DNA of 15,704 nt from Gemmatimonadota bacterium. GTDB taxonomy: Bacteria > Gemmatimonadota > Gemmatimonadetes > Gemmatimonadales > Gemmatimonadaceae. Position numbers and translations under genes: made by a program. Below are positions 1 to 5,764 of this stretch, piece by piece. Below the pieces are notes generated by a model. It saw only the letters and a program-made list of their open reading frames with translations. It was not told the DNA's origin and made no database searches. Numbering within the stretch: position 1 is the stretch's first letter; each line of letters starts with the position of its first letter. The stretch covers positions 1 to 15,704 of the forward strand of contig JAHFCS010000011.1 of assembly GCA_023249395.1 (NCBI GenBank). Reading direction: 5' to 3'.

Positions 1-116
1 ATCAGCAGGGGCCGGGCCTGAAAACGCGCGTGGATCGGGCCTTGGCCCGATGACGCCGGCGGCGAGGGGTACTGGCGCAAGTAGGCCACGAGCGCCCGCT
101 GCGCGGTCAGCGTCAT
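1..116 (-). CDS. hypothetical protein, N-terminal part (cut by window edge)
   Basis: Open reading frame running off the left edge of the window; 38 residues are visible, beginning MTLTAQRALVAYLRQYPS. The ATG overlaps the stop codon of the preceding gene as ATGA, the same 4-nt coupling used between most genes here, which is the main reason for calling it. The visible part has an N-terminal amphipathic helix-like stretch followed by a Pro/Gly-rich stretch. No family is recognised and no function is proposed. Confidence 0.6.
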   Translation of the reverse strand, partial: MTLTAQRALVAYLRQYPSPPASSGQGPIHARFQARPLL

Positions 117-391
117 GCCCCGATGCGCCCGGCCTGTTCGGCGATGTTTTTGAGGCTCGGCTTTTTGACGAGGGGGTCCGTCACCGGACCGCCTTCGACG
201 CGAGGCCGGGGATAGGTCGCGCTCGACGCGATGACGAAACGCCGGAGATAGACAAAGCGGATCACAGGGCTCGCGAGGCTGTCGATGTAGGCGTCTGCGA
301 CACGCCGCGCTTCTGCCTCGTCGTCGGTGTCCGTTTCGATGTAACGATCATCGACGCCCCGAGGCATTCTGACACGCAATTCCCACAGCAT
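113..391 (-). CDS. hypothetical phage protein, 92 aa
   Basis: A 92-aa acidic/basic mixed protein (starts MLWELRVRMPRGVDD). The ATG is preceded at about 8 nt by GGAG, and the stop overlaps the next start as ATGA, so it is well supported as a translated phage gene. A beta-rich N-terminus (LWELRVRMP, RYIETDTDD), a helix with DEAEARRVADAYIDSL and a basic tail can be read. There are no cysteine clusters, membrane segments or catalytic motifs. I do not recognise the family. The gene sits directly downstream of a degenerate 18-nt repeat array that fills the gap to the upstream gene. Confidence 0.75.
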   Translation of the reverse strand: MLWELRVRMPRGVDDRYIETDTDDEAEARRVADAYIDSLASPVIRFVYLRRFVIASSATYPRPRVEGGPVTDPLVKKPSLKNIAEQAGRIGA

Positions 392-413
392 GGCCGCGCT
401 CCTTTGTTGATGT

Positions 414-628
414 TGGGTCGCTCTTCAGGATTGGTACTCTCACGTAAATTGGCTCGCTCTTTGTGTATGGTGCTCTCCCGAATGATGGCTCGCTCTACCT
501 GCTTGGTGCTCGCGCGAAATCTGGCTGATGCTCGCTCTCGTACTCTGGGGCACTCTTACCAAGTGGCTCGCTCTCGCTTCATGATGCGCTCGTTGGTTCT
601 GGCTCGCTCCCGTCCAATGGTGCACTCC
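414..628 (+). repeat. array I of 18-nt core/octet repeats (12 cores)
   Basis: Twelve consecutive units read on the plus strand: a 10-nt core followed by an 8-nt variable segment. Cores alternate between type A (TGGCTCGCTC) and type B (TGGTGCTCTC, TGGTACTCTC, TGGGGCACTC and similar). Successive octets are ttcaggat, acgtaaat, tttgtgta, ccgaatga, tacctgct, gcgaaatc, tcgtactc, ttaccaag, tcgcttca, gttggttc, ccgtccaa and a final incomplete one; none resembles another. One A core carries a 6-nt insertion (TGGCTGATGCTCGCTC). The array ends about 20 nt before the Shine-Dalgarno of the 92-aa gene, so on the transcribed strand it forms a long leader. Confidence 0.9.
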
Positions 629-653
629 TACGACTGGAACTGAGCCCTGAACA

Positions 654-683
654 GAGAGCACGCCATAAACGAAGAGCGAGCCA
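654..683 (-). repeat. inverted repeat-array block, exact 30-bp inverted copy of 1375-1404
   Basis: Here the array orientation flips: the plus strand shows GAGAGCACGCCA, an octet, then GAGCGAGCCA. Its reverse complement matches positions 1375-1404 of array II over all 30 bases, including the octet ttcgttta, and the match stops at both ends. The block can also pair with forward cores at 599-609 and 618-627 to form a long imperfect hairpin just downstream of the acidic-protein stop codon. It is the only inverted array segment seen in the window. Confidence 0.88.
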
Positions 684-695
684 GTGAGGATCGTT

Positions 696-845
696 CTACT
701 CGTTCTCGTCGTCCTCGACGAAATCGTCGTCCTCGTCGTCCTCGTCCTCGGTTAGGCATTCACACGCTTCGCGCGGATTGTCGCAGTCGGAGCAGTACTC
801 CCCGTCGTCGTCCTCCTCTTCGTCTTCGTCGAAGTCGCCGCGCAT
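696..845 (-). CDS. small highly acidic Cys-containing protein, 49 aa
   Basis: Encodes a 49-aa protein dominated by Asp/Glu runs (DEDEEEDDDG at the start, DEDDEDDDF near the end) with a central four-cysteine patch CSDCDNPREACEC that could bind a metal. The chosen ATG lies 4 nt after the stop of the upstream gene, fitting translational coupling; a longer form starting at 929 would overlap that gene by about 80 nt. No clear Shine-Dalgarno is seen. Highly acidic small phage proteins are sometimes DNA mimics, but nothing here beyond composition supports that role. Confidence 0.65.
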   Translation of the reverse strand: MRGDFDEDEEEDDDGEYCSDCDNPREACECLTEDEDDEDDDFVEDDENE

Positions 846-849
846 GGTT

Positions 850-1116
850 CTAGTGGGCCTTCGTCGCGGCAGGAAGGTAGCGTATGTCCTGTCCGTCGAA
901 CATCCAGTGCCACGTAAACGGCGTGGCACCGGTTGCCTCGAACGGAATCGACGATTTCCGTTCGACGACCTCGCTCGGGGCGTTCGGGTAGTCGGGGAAG
1001 ATCACAAGGTTGATCGTGCCGCTCTCTTGACTATGCACGCGCGTTACGAGGCCAGGCACATCGTCGCCCTGGCTGTTGCGGTAATAGACGACGCGGCCCG
1101 GTTTCAGTCCGTCCAT
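850..1116 (-). CDS. conserved phage hypothetical protein, SH3-like, 88 aa
   Basis: An 88-aa protein starting MDGLKPGRVVYYRN. Start chosen because GAGGAG lies about 7 nt upstream; longer in-frame versions would run into the repeat array. The pattern GRVVYYR...VPGLVTRVHS...INLVIFPDYPNAP is that of a small beta-barrel protein common in phages near packaging or structural genes (I recall homologues with VNLTVFPD). No enzymatic residues are evident. A TAG stop is followed closely by the acidic protein gene. Function unknown; the SH3-like fold is an inference from strand spacing. Confidence 0.78.
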   Translation of the reverse strand: MDGLKPGRVVYYRNSQGDDVPGLVTRVHSQESGTINLVIFPDYPNAPSEVVERKSSIPFEATGATPFTWHWMFDGQDIRYLPAATKAH

Positions 1117-1176
1117 GCTCGTCTCCTCTTGTCGCATAATTCCCCGGAGAAGTTCCAGCAAGAGTGAGTGATACTC

Positions 1177-1596
1177 TGGCTGCTTGGTGCACGCAAGGGG
1201 GATGGCTCGCTCACGCTCGCTGGAACTCTCGGCTCCGCTCTTCGTTATTGGTACGCTCTCGAAGGCTGGCTCGCTCATGTCTAATGGAGTTCTCTCCTAC
1301 TCTGGCTCGCTCGAGAGCATTGGTGCGCTCATGGACGCTGGCTCGCTCTGGCTCTCTGGTGCTCTCTTCGCGTTTGGCTCGCTCTTCGTTTATGGCGTGC
1401 TCTCGGGTCGGGTCGCTCATCGCGCGTGGTGTTCTCTCGTCCCATGGCTCGCTCTCGTTGAATGGGGCTCACGGTTCATCTGGCTACGCTCGCTCAATGT
1501 GGGGCTCTCGTGTCGTCTGGCTCACTCGCAGATTCTGGTGCTCGCTGGTCGTCTGGCTGCGCTCGAGAGCACTGGTGCGCTCAACATCGGTGGCTA
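1177..1596 (+). repeat. array II of 18-nt core/octet repeats (about 24 cores)
   Basis: About 24 alternating A and B cores with 8-nt spacers fill the whole interval between the 88-aa gene leader and terS. Most units are exactly 18 nt. Exceptions: near 1226-1245 a spacer seems missing between two cores, near 1409-1418 an A core has lost its first bases, and two A cores carry 1-nt insertions (TGGCTACGCTC, TGGCTGCGCTC). The last unit overlaps the terS stop codon: TGGCTA at 1591-1596 contains CTA, the complement of TAG. The octets gagagcat (1313-1320) and gagagcac (1565-1572) resemble the reverse complement of core B. Confidence 0.9.
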
Positions 1597-2160
1597 ATGC
1601 ACGGCGATTATCTGTGGCCCGTCTGCCGGCAAGGCAAAACAGGGCACGTCAGCCACTGGCAGCCCGGCGCCCTGCCCGATCCCGAAGACCCGCATGGCCT
1701 GCTCGTTCGCGACGTTCTTGTCGAACAAGCGCAACTCGATGAGTTGCTCCGTCACCCCGTCTCCGGTCGTGATGTTCTGTCTGAGGACACGAATCGACCG
1801 AATCGCGCGACGCTGCGGCGGGGTCAGCGCCGTGAGGGGTTTCAGGCGGCCGTCCGGCCAGTAATAATTTCCCACATCGGAATCGCTGACCGCGCGGATC
1901 GACTCGAGCACATGCGCCGCGGTCCACTCCCTGCGTTCGCGCATCTCCGCAAGGGCGGCCTCGACGGCGGCGCGCACGTTCGGCCTGGTGATGTAGGCGT
2001 GGCCGAGGTTTGCGTAGCCCTGCGCGGTCAGGGGTTTGGTCGCGAGGGCTTCGGCGCCTCGCGCGGCGACGCAGCCGTGGGCGAGGTACGCGGACACAAA
2101 AAGTTGCTCACGACGGCTCAGGGGGGCTTCGGGTAAACTCGATCGTTTTGGTCTGGACAT
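1594..2160 (-). CDS. terS: terminase small subunit
   Basis: A 188-aa small terminase subunit, which recognises phage DNA for packaging and hands it to the large-subunit motor. The N-terminal LSRREQLFVSAYLAHGC, the tract AARGAEA...GYANLGHAYITRPNVRAAV and the following helix AALAEMRERREWTAAHVLESIRAVSDSD match the Terminase_2 type (HTH DNA-binding domain, then an oligomerisation/coiled segment). The C-terminal part contains LTPPQRRAIRSIRVL. The start is ATG with GGAG 6 nt upstream; that GGAG lies inside a repeat core (GAGCGACCCA read on the minus strand). The large terminase gene is not adjacent: arrays and small genes follow. Confidence 0.9.
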   Translation of the reverse strand: MSRPKRSSLPEAPLSRREQLFVSAYLAHGCVAARGAEALATKPLTAQGYANLGHAYITRPNVRAAVEAALAEMRERREWTAAHVLESIRAVSDSDVGNYYWPDGRLKPLTALTPPQRRAIRSIRVLRQNITTGDGVTEQLIELRLFDKNVANEQAMRVFGIGQGAGLPVADVPCFALPADGPQIIAVH

Positions 2161-2206
2161 GGGTCGCTCCAGCTCTTTGGTGCGCTCCTCGCGTCTGGCT
2201 CTGGGG
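2160..2206 (+). repeat. array III, short 18-nt core/octet repeat leader of terS
   Basis: Two to three units: TGGGTCGCTC + cagctctt, TGGTGCGCTC + ctcgcgtc, then a degenerating TGGCTCTGGG. The first core begins on the base complementary to the A of the terS ATG, so the core itself supplies the terS Shine-Dalgarno (GGAGCG read on the minus strand). To its right there is no array, only the methyltransferase remnant. Confidence 0.85.
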
Positions 2207-2232
2207 GGTAGTCTACGGCCCCTCGCCCGTCG

Positions 2233-2298
2233 TCAGCAAGTCGAAAATGAGACCGTCAGGTAAGCAAGAAGCTGTCGACCAATGAATTCCGTGTACTT
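2233..2298 (-). pseudogene. C-terminal remnant of a second C5-cytosine methyltransferase
   Basis: The minus strand encodes YTEFIGRQLLAYLTVSFSTC and a TGA stop. This matches the C-terminal PPAYCEFIGKELIAAIEHA of the intact methyltransferase encoded at 2552-3382 in the expected alignment (target-recognition/C-terminal motif ending in xEFIG). The nucleotide sequences differ mainly at third codon positions, so it is a diverged homologue rather than a fresh duplication. No methyltransferase body precedes it: the HNH gene lies immediately to its right on the opposite strand. It is read as the tail of a resident gene whose body was replaced. Confidence 0.75.
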
Positions 2299-2303
2299 AG
2301 TGG

Positions 2304-2309
2304 TATGAT
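2304..2309 (+). promoter_or_regulatory. putative -10 box of the HNH gene
   Basis: TATGAT lies 7 nt before the ATG at 2317, so the transcript would start at or near the A of that codon (leaderless). No convincing -35 hexamer is seen at 16-18 nt spacing, so the assignment is tentative. Confidence 0.4.
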
Positions 2310-2772
2310 TAGCGTTATGCCTGGACCACACCCGCGTGATGTGCGAGAGCGATTCGAGTCGAAGATCCAACGTTCGCGCGACTGCTGGATCTGGCAAGGC
2401 ACGATCCACCCGAACGGCTACGGCCTGTTCGACGTGAAAGAACGTGGCCGGTGGATTAAGCAGTTGGCGCATCGCGTATCCTTCGCGTTCTACAAGCGTG
2501 AACTTCTGGCGCTGGAGACTGTGGACCATCTTTGTGCGAATCCGCCGTGTGTCAATCCAGCGCATTTAGACGCCGTGCCGATTGGTGTGAACTCGCGCCG
2601 GTCACCGCGGACATTGACGGGAGCAAACATCCGGAAGACGCATTGCCCCCGAGGACATCAGTACTCGGGTCATAACTTGTTTCTGGATCAGGGAAAGAGG
2701 AAATGTCGAGAGTGCGTGAACGCGAGGAATAGGCGCGCCCACGCGCGTCGGCGTGCTCAATCGCAGCTATAA
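2305..2772 (+). CDS. HNH homing-type endonuclease
   Basis: A 155-aa HNH endonuclease of the free-standing phage type. The catalytic region reads AHRVSFAFYKRE...VDHLCANPPCVNPAHLDAVP, with the His-Asp/His pair in VDHLC and the N...H in VNPAHL, followed by a second zinc-knuckle-like part CPRGHQYSGHNLF...KCRECVNARNRRAHARRR that gives a basic DNA-contacting tail. Such enzymes nick or cut DNA and promote their own spread. It is one of very few plus-strand genes. Neither ATG (2305 or 2317) has a Shine-Dalgarno; a TATGAT box at 2304-2309 places transcription start close to the ATG at 2317. Its 3' end overlaps the methyltransferase gene by about 220 nt in antisense. Confidence 0.88.
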   Translation: MISVMPGPHPRDVRERFESKIQRSRDCWIWQGTIHPNGYGLFDVKERGRWIKQLAHRVSFAFYKRELLALETVDHLCANPPCVNPAHLDAVPIGVNSRRSPRTLTGANIRKTHCPRGHQYSGHNLFLDQGKRKCRECVNARNRRAHARRRAQSQL

Positions 2773-3382
2773 GCTCTTTGCCGATAAACTCGCAATACGC
2801 CGGAGGAATGGCTTGGCTGAGTTCATCGCGCGTCATCCAATCAATGCCCATTGCCTCTCGCCACGTCGCGACTCCGTTGTACACGTCGCCACCGTGGCCG
2901 AATACCGACACAATCTCGCCGCGTTGACGCGAACCTTTCGCGCGATGTCGACATGGTGGCAGCAAAGTCACAGCGATCGGAGGCGTGGACAACTCAAATA
3001 GCCGATGACGGGCGAGTTTCAACCCAAACGATGTTCCGCACAGTTCAAGATCCGCGCGCATCGGAGCACCTGGAACATTTTCAATGACCCACGGCCGCCC
3101 AGTCTTTTGCAACGCTCTCCGCGTCGACGGGAGATTATTTTGATGGTTACCAACCCCATGAATAAGCCGCGCCCGTGAATACGCTTGACACGGCGGGCTC
3201 GCGTGAATCACGTCGAACCCGGCGCCGAAGGACTTACAGAATTCCAGCGCGTCAGCTTGAACGAAACGAAATGGATATCTCGGCTGAGGCCGATGATCAA
3301 CCCCGACAATCTCGTCGAAGCCGGCGCGATGGTAGCCGACTGCCGCGCCGCCAGCGCCTGAAAACAAGTCCAAAAGTCTCAC
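2552..3382 (-). CDS. C5-cytosine DNA methyltransferase with aberrant C-terminus
   Basis: Transfers a methyl group from S-adenosylmethionine to C5 of cytosine in DNA; in phages it typically protects against host restriction. Motif I LLDLFSGAGG is at residues 3-12, the catalytic SPPCQ with Cys65 at 62-66, ENV at 101-103 (motif VI) and RHR at 125-127 (motif VIII). It is short with a small target-recognition region, as in other phage enzymes. The conserved end IPPAYCEFIGKELIAAIEHA falls near residues 192-211. A further ~65 residues are encoded only because the frame runs antisense through the HNH gene, so the original stop was probably lost. The start is GTG with GGAG 8 nt upstream. Confidence 0.88.
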   Translation of the reverse strand: MRLLDLFSGAGGAAVGYHRAGFDEIVGVDHRPQPRYPFRFVQADALEFCKSFGAGFDVIHASPPCQAYSRARLIHGVGNHQNNLPSTRRALQKTGRPWVIENVPGAPMRADLELCGTSFGLKLARHRLFELSTPPIAVTLLPPCRHRAKGSRQRGEIVSVFGHGGDVYNGVATWREAMGIDWMTRDELSQAIPPAYCEFIGKELIAAIEHADARGRAYSSRSRTLDISSFPDPETSYDPSTDVLGGNASSGCLLPSMSAVTGASSHQSARRLNALD

Positions 3383-3419
3383 TGCCTGATCTCCATGCCC
3401 GCGATGCTGGAGCTTGGCG

Positions 3420-3435
3420 CGCCGGTACCCCGGCG
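3420..3435. other. short GC hairpin between two genes
   Basis: A perfect inverted repeat CGCCGG-TACC-CCGGCG in the 56-nt gap after the TAG stop at 3439 and before the methyltransferase start. There is no T-tract on either strand, so it is not a standard intrinsic terminator; it could modulate translation or mRNA stability. The gap otherwise contains only the methyltransferase Shine-Dalgarno. Confidence 0.5.
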
Positions 3436-3438
3436 TGT

Positions 3439-3960
3439 CTACTCATCCGGCGGGCCGTCTTCGCCCTCGTCGTCCTTCACCGCCTTCACGCGGACCTTGA
3501 CGTTCTCCTCCTCTTTCACAATGTCGATGGTCACCCCGCCGTACGCGTAGTGCTCCTTCTGGTGATGGTGCATCAGCGTGAGCACCTTGGCCTTGAGCTT
3601 GACTTCGCGCTGACTGAGTTCCATCCGCTCGTCTCGAATCTCCGCGTACTCTTCGGCCGCCGTCTGCAGTGGCTTGATCGCGCGGTCTTCCATGCCCGGC
3701 AACGTCACGTTCTTCGCCTTTTTGGCCATGTCGTCACACTCCTCGTGTTGCTGCGGTGTCCGCGGTTCCCACGTGTTCAGTACAAAGTCCGGCGGCGGGC
3801 TGCCGTGCGCCCACGCAATGACGCCTGCATGCCCGGCCGGACACTTCCACCCGAATTCGTAGCCGCTCGGGTTCGGTGTCACGAACGCCTGCTCGGGACA
3901 CGGCCGACTGAGTTCCGGGCAGGGGATAACTGCCCGCTGCACGTTCCGGCGCGGCATCAT
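3439..3960 (-). CDS. two-part phage protein with strong internal start (173 aa / 96 aa)
   Basis: One frame encodes two recognisable parts. Residues 1-77 form a small cysteine-containing domain (CPELSRPCPE...WKCPAGHAG) ending in HEECDD. Residues 78-173 begin MAKKAKNVTLPGMEDRAIKPL and form a helical protein (EEYAEIRDERMELSQREVKLKAKVL) with a beta/acidic tail, a type I know as a stand-alone conserved phage protein. No stop separates them, but the internal ATG at 3729 has GAGGAG about 8 nt upstream. Two products, full-length and C-terminal, are likely. The first start overlaps the rusA stop as TGATG with GGAGG just upstream. Function unknown. Confidence 0.78.
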   Translation of the reverse strand: MMPRRNVQRAVIPCPELSRPCPEQAFVTPNPSGYEFGWKCPAGHAGVIAWAHGSPPPDFVLNTWEPRTPQQHEECDDMAKKAKNVTLPGMEDRAIKPLQTAAEEYAEIRDERMELSQREVKLKAKVLTLMHHHQKEHYAYGGVTIDIVKEEENVKVRVKAVKDDEGEDGPPDE

Positions 3961-4445
3961 CACCCCTCCAGTCCTTCCCACAGCGACCGCCCCATCGCCG
4001 GCTGGCGCATCGGCGCCGTCCCCTGCGTTGCCTCGACGCGTACGTCGACGTGCGGCGATTCTCCGACCGCGGCGTATCGTTTGCTGGCGATCAACTCGAC
4101 GACCTGGCTGTCGTCCCGATACAGCAGGCCCGACAACGGGTCTGCAAGCCCACGGACCAGTTTATCGAGGTCGGGCGCCTTCAGATGCGGGGACAGTTTC
4201 TTCGCGAGACTCTTCGGCCGCGGCAACACGACCGCGAGGGTGAGTCGCACGCCCCCGAGCAGTAACCCCCGCGAGGCCAGCGGCAACGTGTTCAGCGTCG
4301 TGCTGGCCGCCTGCCGGACAAGCACCTGCCACCCCTTCAAGCTGCGATTGCTGTCCGTGATGATCGGCCGGTTCCAGCCCTTCGGCGTGAACGCCCGCTT
4401 CGAGCCCATCTGCTGACTCACGCCCCACACCCGAAATTCGATCAT
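3960..4445 (-). CDS. rusA: RusA-family Holliday junction resolvase
   Basis: A 161-aa resolvase that cuts four-way DNA junctions symmetrically during recombination and replication, probably as a dimer. The family signature is clear: FRVWGVSQQMGSKRAF at the N-terminus, the central PDLDKLVRGLADPL (acidic active-site residues in DLDKL and the following D), then LYRDDSQVVELIASKRYA, and a final strand HVDVRVEA. Length is slightly above the E. coli enzyme (about 120 aa). The ATG overlaps the upstream stop as ATGA; a purine-rich GGGGAAG precedes it. The neighbours are small zinc-binding phage proteins in one tightly overlapping operon. Confidence 0.92.
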   Translation of the reverse strand: MIEFRVWGVSQQMGSKRAFTPKGWNRPIITDSNRSLKGWQVLVRQAASTTLNTLPLASRGLLLGGVRLTLAVVLPRPKSLAKKLSPHLKAPDLDKLVRGLADPLSGLLYRDDSQVVELIASKRYAAVGESPHVDVRVEATQGTAPMRQPAMGRSLWEGLEG

Positions 4446-4642
4446 GGTTCTTCCCCGCGGGCCAGCTTACTCGTCCCTGGGTGCCGGCGCCCTGGGTCCC
4501 TGGCGAGGGGGGTCCGACACTGCGGACAATCACCGTACCCCTGGCGTGGATCCCTGAGATCACCCAAGGTCACGTAGGCCCGGGTGCCGCGCCACCCGCA
4601 CCCGCGACATTGCACCGGCGGATACTGATGTTTCACCCGCAT
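4442..4642 (-). CDS. small zinc-ribbon protein, 66 aa
   Basis: Encodes a 66-aa protein starting MRVKHQYPPVQC with a C-x2-C pair (CRGC) and a second C-x2-C pair (CPQC) about 26 residues later, the layout of a zinc ribbon. Start at 4642 is preferred over more upstream in-frame codons because AGGGG lies about 6 nt upstream and the preceding gene ends just before it (TGAGATG). The stop overlaps the rusA ATG. Likely a nucleic-acid or protein-binding accessory factor; no specific function can be assigned. Confidence 0.75.
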   Translation of the reverse strand: MRVKHQYPPVQCRGCGWRGTRAYVTLGDLRDPRQGYGDCPQCRTPLARDPGRRHPGTSKLARGEEP

Positions 4643-4643
4643 C

Positions 4644-4856
4644 TCACACCCCTGCGGGCGTCGCTGGATGCCGGTCGAGACCAAGCTGCCCGCTCCCTGA
4701 GCACGGGGTCAGTGACACCCACGCCTCACGCCCCCTGTCCACCGATGCCCGATGCCGTCGCATCGTCCCGTCCCTCTTGACCCGTTCGAGCCGTCCGCAC
4801 GTCGGACAATACCGGCGCGGCGGATGCCCCGTGCTGAAGTGCTGATCGTTGCTCAT
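4644..4856 (-). CDS. small zinc-finger protein, 70 aa
   Basis: A 70-aa protein with RYCPTCGRLERVKRDGTMRRHRA followed by SLTPCSGSGQ, the CPxCGR...G.MRRH...C.GSG pattern often found in small phage and actinobacterial proteins, where the Cys and His residues can bind one zinc. The ATG overlaps the upstream stop as ATGA and the stop lies 1 nt before the next start. No Shine-Dalgarno of note; translation probably depends on coupling. Function unknown. Confidence 0.75.
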   Translation of the reverse strand: MSNDQHFSTGHPPRRYCPTCGRLERVKRDGTMRRHRASVDRGREAWVSLTPCSGSGQLGLDRHPATPAGV

Positions 4857-5113
4857 GCATCAAGGCTCCCGTCATCAGGTCCCCATGCCGGCTCTGGCCC
4901 GTCGTAGCCGGCAATTGCCAGCAGATGCAGCTTGTCCCGTTTGATCGCCCGCCGCTGGCTCTCCGTCACCGTCGCCCCGTGCGTCACCGCCAGTGTCCCT
5001 TCGGGCGTCAGCTTCAATGCGTGGCCGTCGCCATCGAGCTCCAGGGCGAGGCGAATCGCCCGCTCCAGGACAGCGAGCCCAGACCGGAGCGTGAGCACGG
5101 CGTTAGTCGCCAT
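4853..5113 (-). CDS. TubC-N-like small phage protein, 86 aa
   Basis: Starting at MATNAVLTLRSGLAVLERA, the protein is about 86 aa. The segment LKLTPEGTLAVTHGATVTESQRRAIKRDKLHLLAIAG follows the pattern of the TubC N-terminal docking-like domain (strand, short loop, helix, 'K..LLA.') common in phage primase-associated or stand-alone proteins; the match is from memory and moderate. The start overlaps the upstream RHH gene by 11 nt; GGAGG abuts the ATG, which is unusually close, and an ATG at 5122 is an alternative. The frame stays open upstream to 5230 but that part is antisense-like and overlaps the RHH gene. Confidence 0.65.
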   Translation of the reverse strand: MATNAVLTLRSGLAVLERAIRLALELDGDGHALKLTPEGTLAVTHGATVTESQRRAIKRDKLHLLAIAGYDGPEPAWGPDDGSLDA

Positions 5114-5297
5114 CCTCCACATCAGAGACGACGTTCGCGGGACTACCTGTTTCCACGTCAGCAGAGTGGTGATCCGTGACCGTGAGCCACCACTCGAGGA
5201 TGGTCCCGACCAGGCGCGCGACCGGTTCATTGCGATGGGCCGCCTCCACCTTCAGCCGCAGCCAAACATCTGGCGAAACATCAATTGTCTTTCGCAT
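5103..5297 (-). CDS. ribbon-helix-helix DNA-binding protein, 64 aa
   Basis: MRKTIDVSPDVWLRLKVEAAHRNEPVARLVGTILEWWL has the shape of an RHH (Arc/MetJ/CopG) domain: an N-terminal strand with alternating polar residues (RKTIDVS), helix A (PDVWLRLKVEAAHRN), a turn and helix B (VARLVGTILEWWL). The acidic tail is probably disordered. RHH dimers bind palindromic or tandem operators through the strand pair. It is the first gene after the promoter at 5369-5397, whose 10-bp inverted repeat is a natural operator candidate for autoregulation; that link is inference. A stop TAA overlaps the next gene. Confidence 0.8.
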   Translation of the reverse strand: MRKTIDVSPDVWLRLKVEAAHRNEPVARLVGTILEWWLTVTDHHSADVETGSPANVVSDVEDGD

Positions 5298-5311
5298 AGT
5301 CGTTGTGTCCT

Positions 5312-5350
5312 AGGGCCGCTCTGGTTTTCTGGTGCGCTCTCCATGTTTGG
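5312..5350 (+). repeat. array IV, two-unit 18-nt core/octet repeat
   Basis: A degenerate A core (AGGGCCGCTC) + tggttttc, a B core (TGGTGCGCTC) + tccatgtt, then TGGCTT. It is placed like the longer arrays: just upstream of a minus-strand gene, here between promoter and RHH start codon, so it would be in the 5' leader of the mRNA. Confidence 0.8.
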
Positions 5351-5368
5351 CTTGAGCGAGAGTTGCGC

Positions 5369-5397
5369 ACATTACCACAATTGCCCGATGTGCGCAA
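5369..5397 (-). promoter_or_regulatory. sigma-70-like promoter P1 with 10-bp inverted repeat
   Basis: On the minus strand: -35 TTGCGC (5397-5392), 17-nt spacer, -10 TAATGT (5374-5369). A perfect inverted repeat TTGCGCACAT/ATGTGCGCAA (5363-5372 and 5388-5397, 15-nt loop) overlaps both boxes, so a repressor bound there would block RNA polymerase. The same -35/spacer/-10 arrangement recurs at 6434-6462 and 8864-8892. It should drive the RHH-to-rusA operon. Confidence 0.72.
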
Positions 5398-5414
5398 GGA
5401 AGTGAAGGAAGGAA

Positions 5415-5609
5415 TCAGGACTCGCGACTGAGGAACAGGACCAACGCGATGAGGACCGGCCACACGACCACATACTCGGCCCACCACGGCATGGCCTCGA
5501 ACCCACGGGCCAGCGCCCAGAACACCGTGCTCGTCCATAGCAGCCCGAAGACGAGCACCAGCCCGCTGACCACGGACTCCAGCACGTGGGAGAGCCTGTC
5601 GCACGGCAT
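5415..5609 (-). CDS. small two-TM membrane protein, 64 aa (paralogue 2)
   Basis: Sixty-four residues with two hydrophobic segments: LESVVSGLVLVFGLLWTSTVFWAL and AEYVVVWPVLIALVLFL, separated by ARGFEAMPWW and closed by LSRES. The second half matches the 98-aa protein encoded at 5742-6038 (ALARGFEAMPWW versus LVRAEETMPWW, each followed by a TM helix), so the two genes are paralogues. The ATG overlaps the TAA of the RadC remnant (TAATG) with GGAAGGGGGG upstream. Size and topology would suit a holin-like or superinfection-exclusion protein, but nothing specific identifies it. Confidence 0.72.
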   Translation of the reverse strand: MPCDRLSHVLESVVSGLVLVFGLLWTSTVFWALARGFEAMPWWAEYVVVWPVLIALVLFLSRES

Positions 5610-5764
5610 TACAACAGCCCCCCTTCCTTGAACGAGAAATACCGACCGTCGCCGCCGACAATCAGATGATCGAGCACGGGCACCTGCATCAGCGTCCCCG
5701 CTGCCGCGAGCCGGCGTGTGATTCTCGGGCCTGCGAACTCATCAGATCCTCCAATCCGCATCAT
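5609..5764 (-). pseudogene. RadC-family C-terminal remnant, 51 aa
   Basis: A 51-aa frame starting MMRIGGSDEF. Its ITRRLAAAGTLMQVPVLDHL and the following IVGGDGRYFSFKEGGLL are the C-terminal strand-helix-strand of the RadC/JAB-like domain (family pattern: AG.LLGI.LLDH.IIG....SF.E.GLL). The metal-binding HNHPSG segment that should precede it is absent; a TGA lies just upstream of the ATG pair, so catalytic activity is not expected. It overlaps the upstream membrane-protein gene by 23 nt and the downstream one by the TAATG. It could be a decayed gene or a short protein retained for another role. Confidence 0.75.

Noticed and set aside
1164..1742. Long plus-strand frames through the arrays encoding hexapeptide-like repeats (LARSxx-LVRSxx)
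   Set aside because: 18 nt is six codons, so any frame without stops in the core stays open. Several overlapping frames on both strands are open at once, and indels move the repeat between frames within one array, which a coding repeat would not tolerate.
3175..4416. 413-aa plus-strand frame
   Set aside because: It is antisense to the methyltransferase, the two-part gene and rusA, which carry clear family motifs; its own sequence is Arg-rich and unlike any protein.
5702..5755. Small frame MSSQARESHAGSRQRGR starting in the TGATG after the 98-aa gene
   Set aside because: Although coupled to the upstream stop, it is 17 aa and overlaps the clearly homologous RadC C-terminus in another frame.
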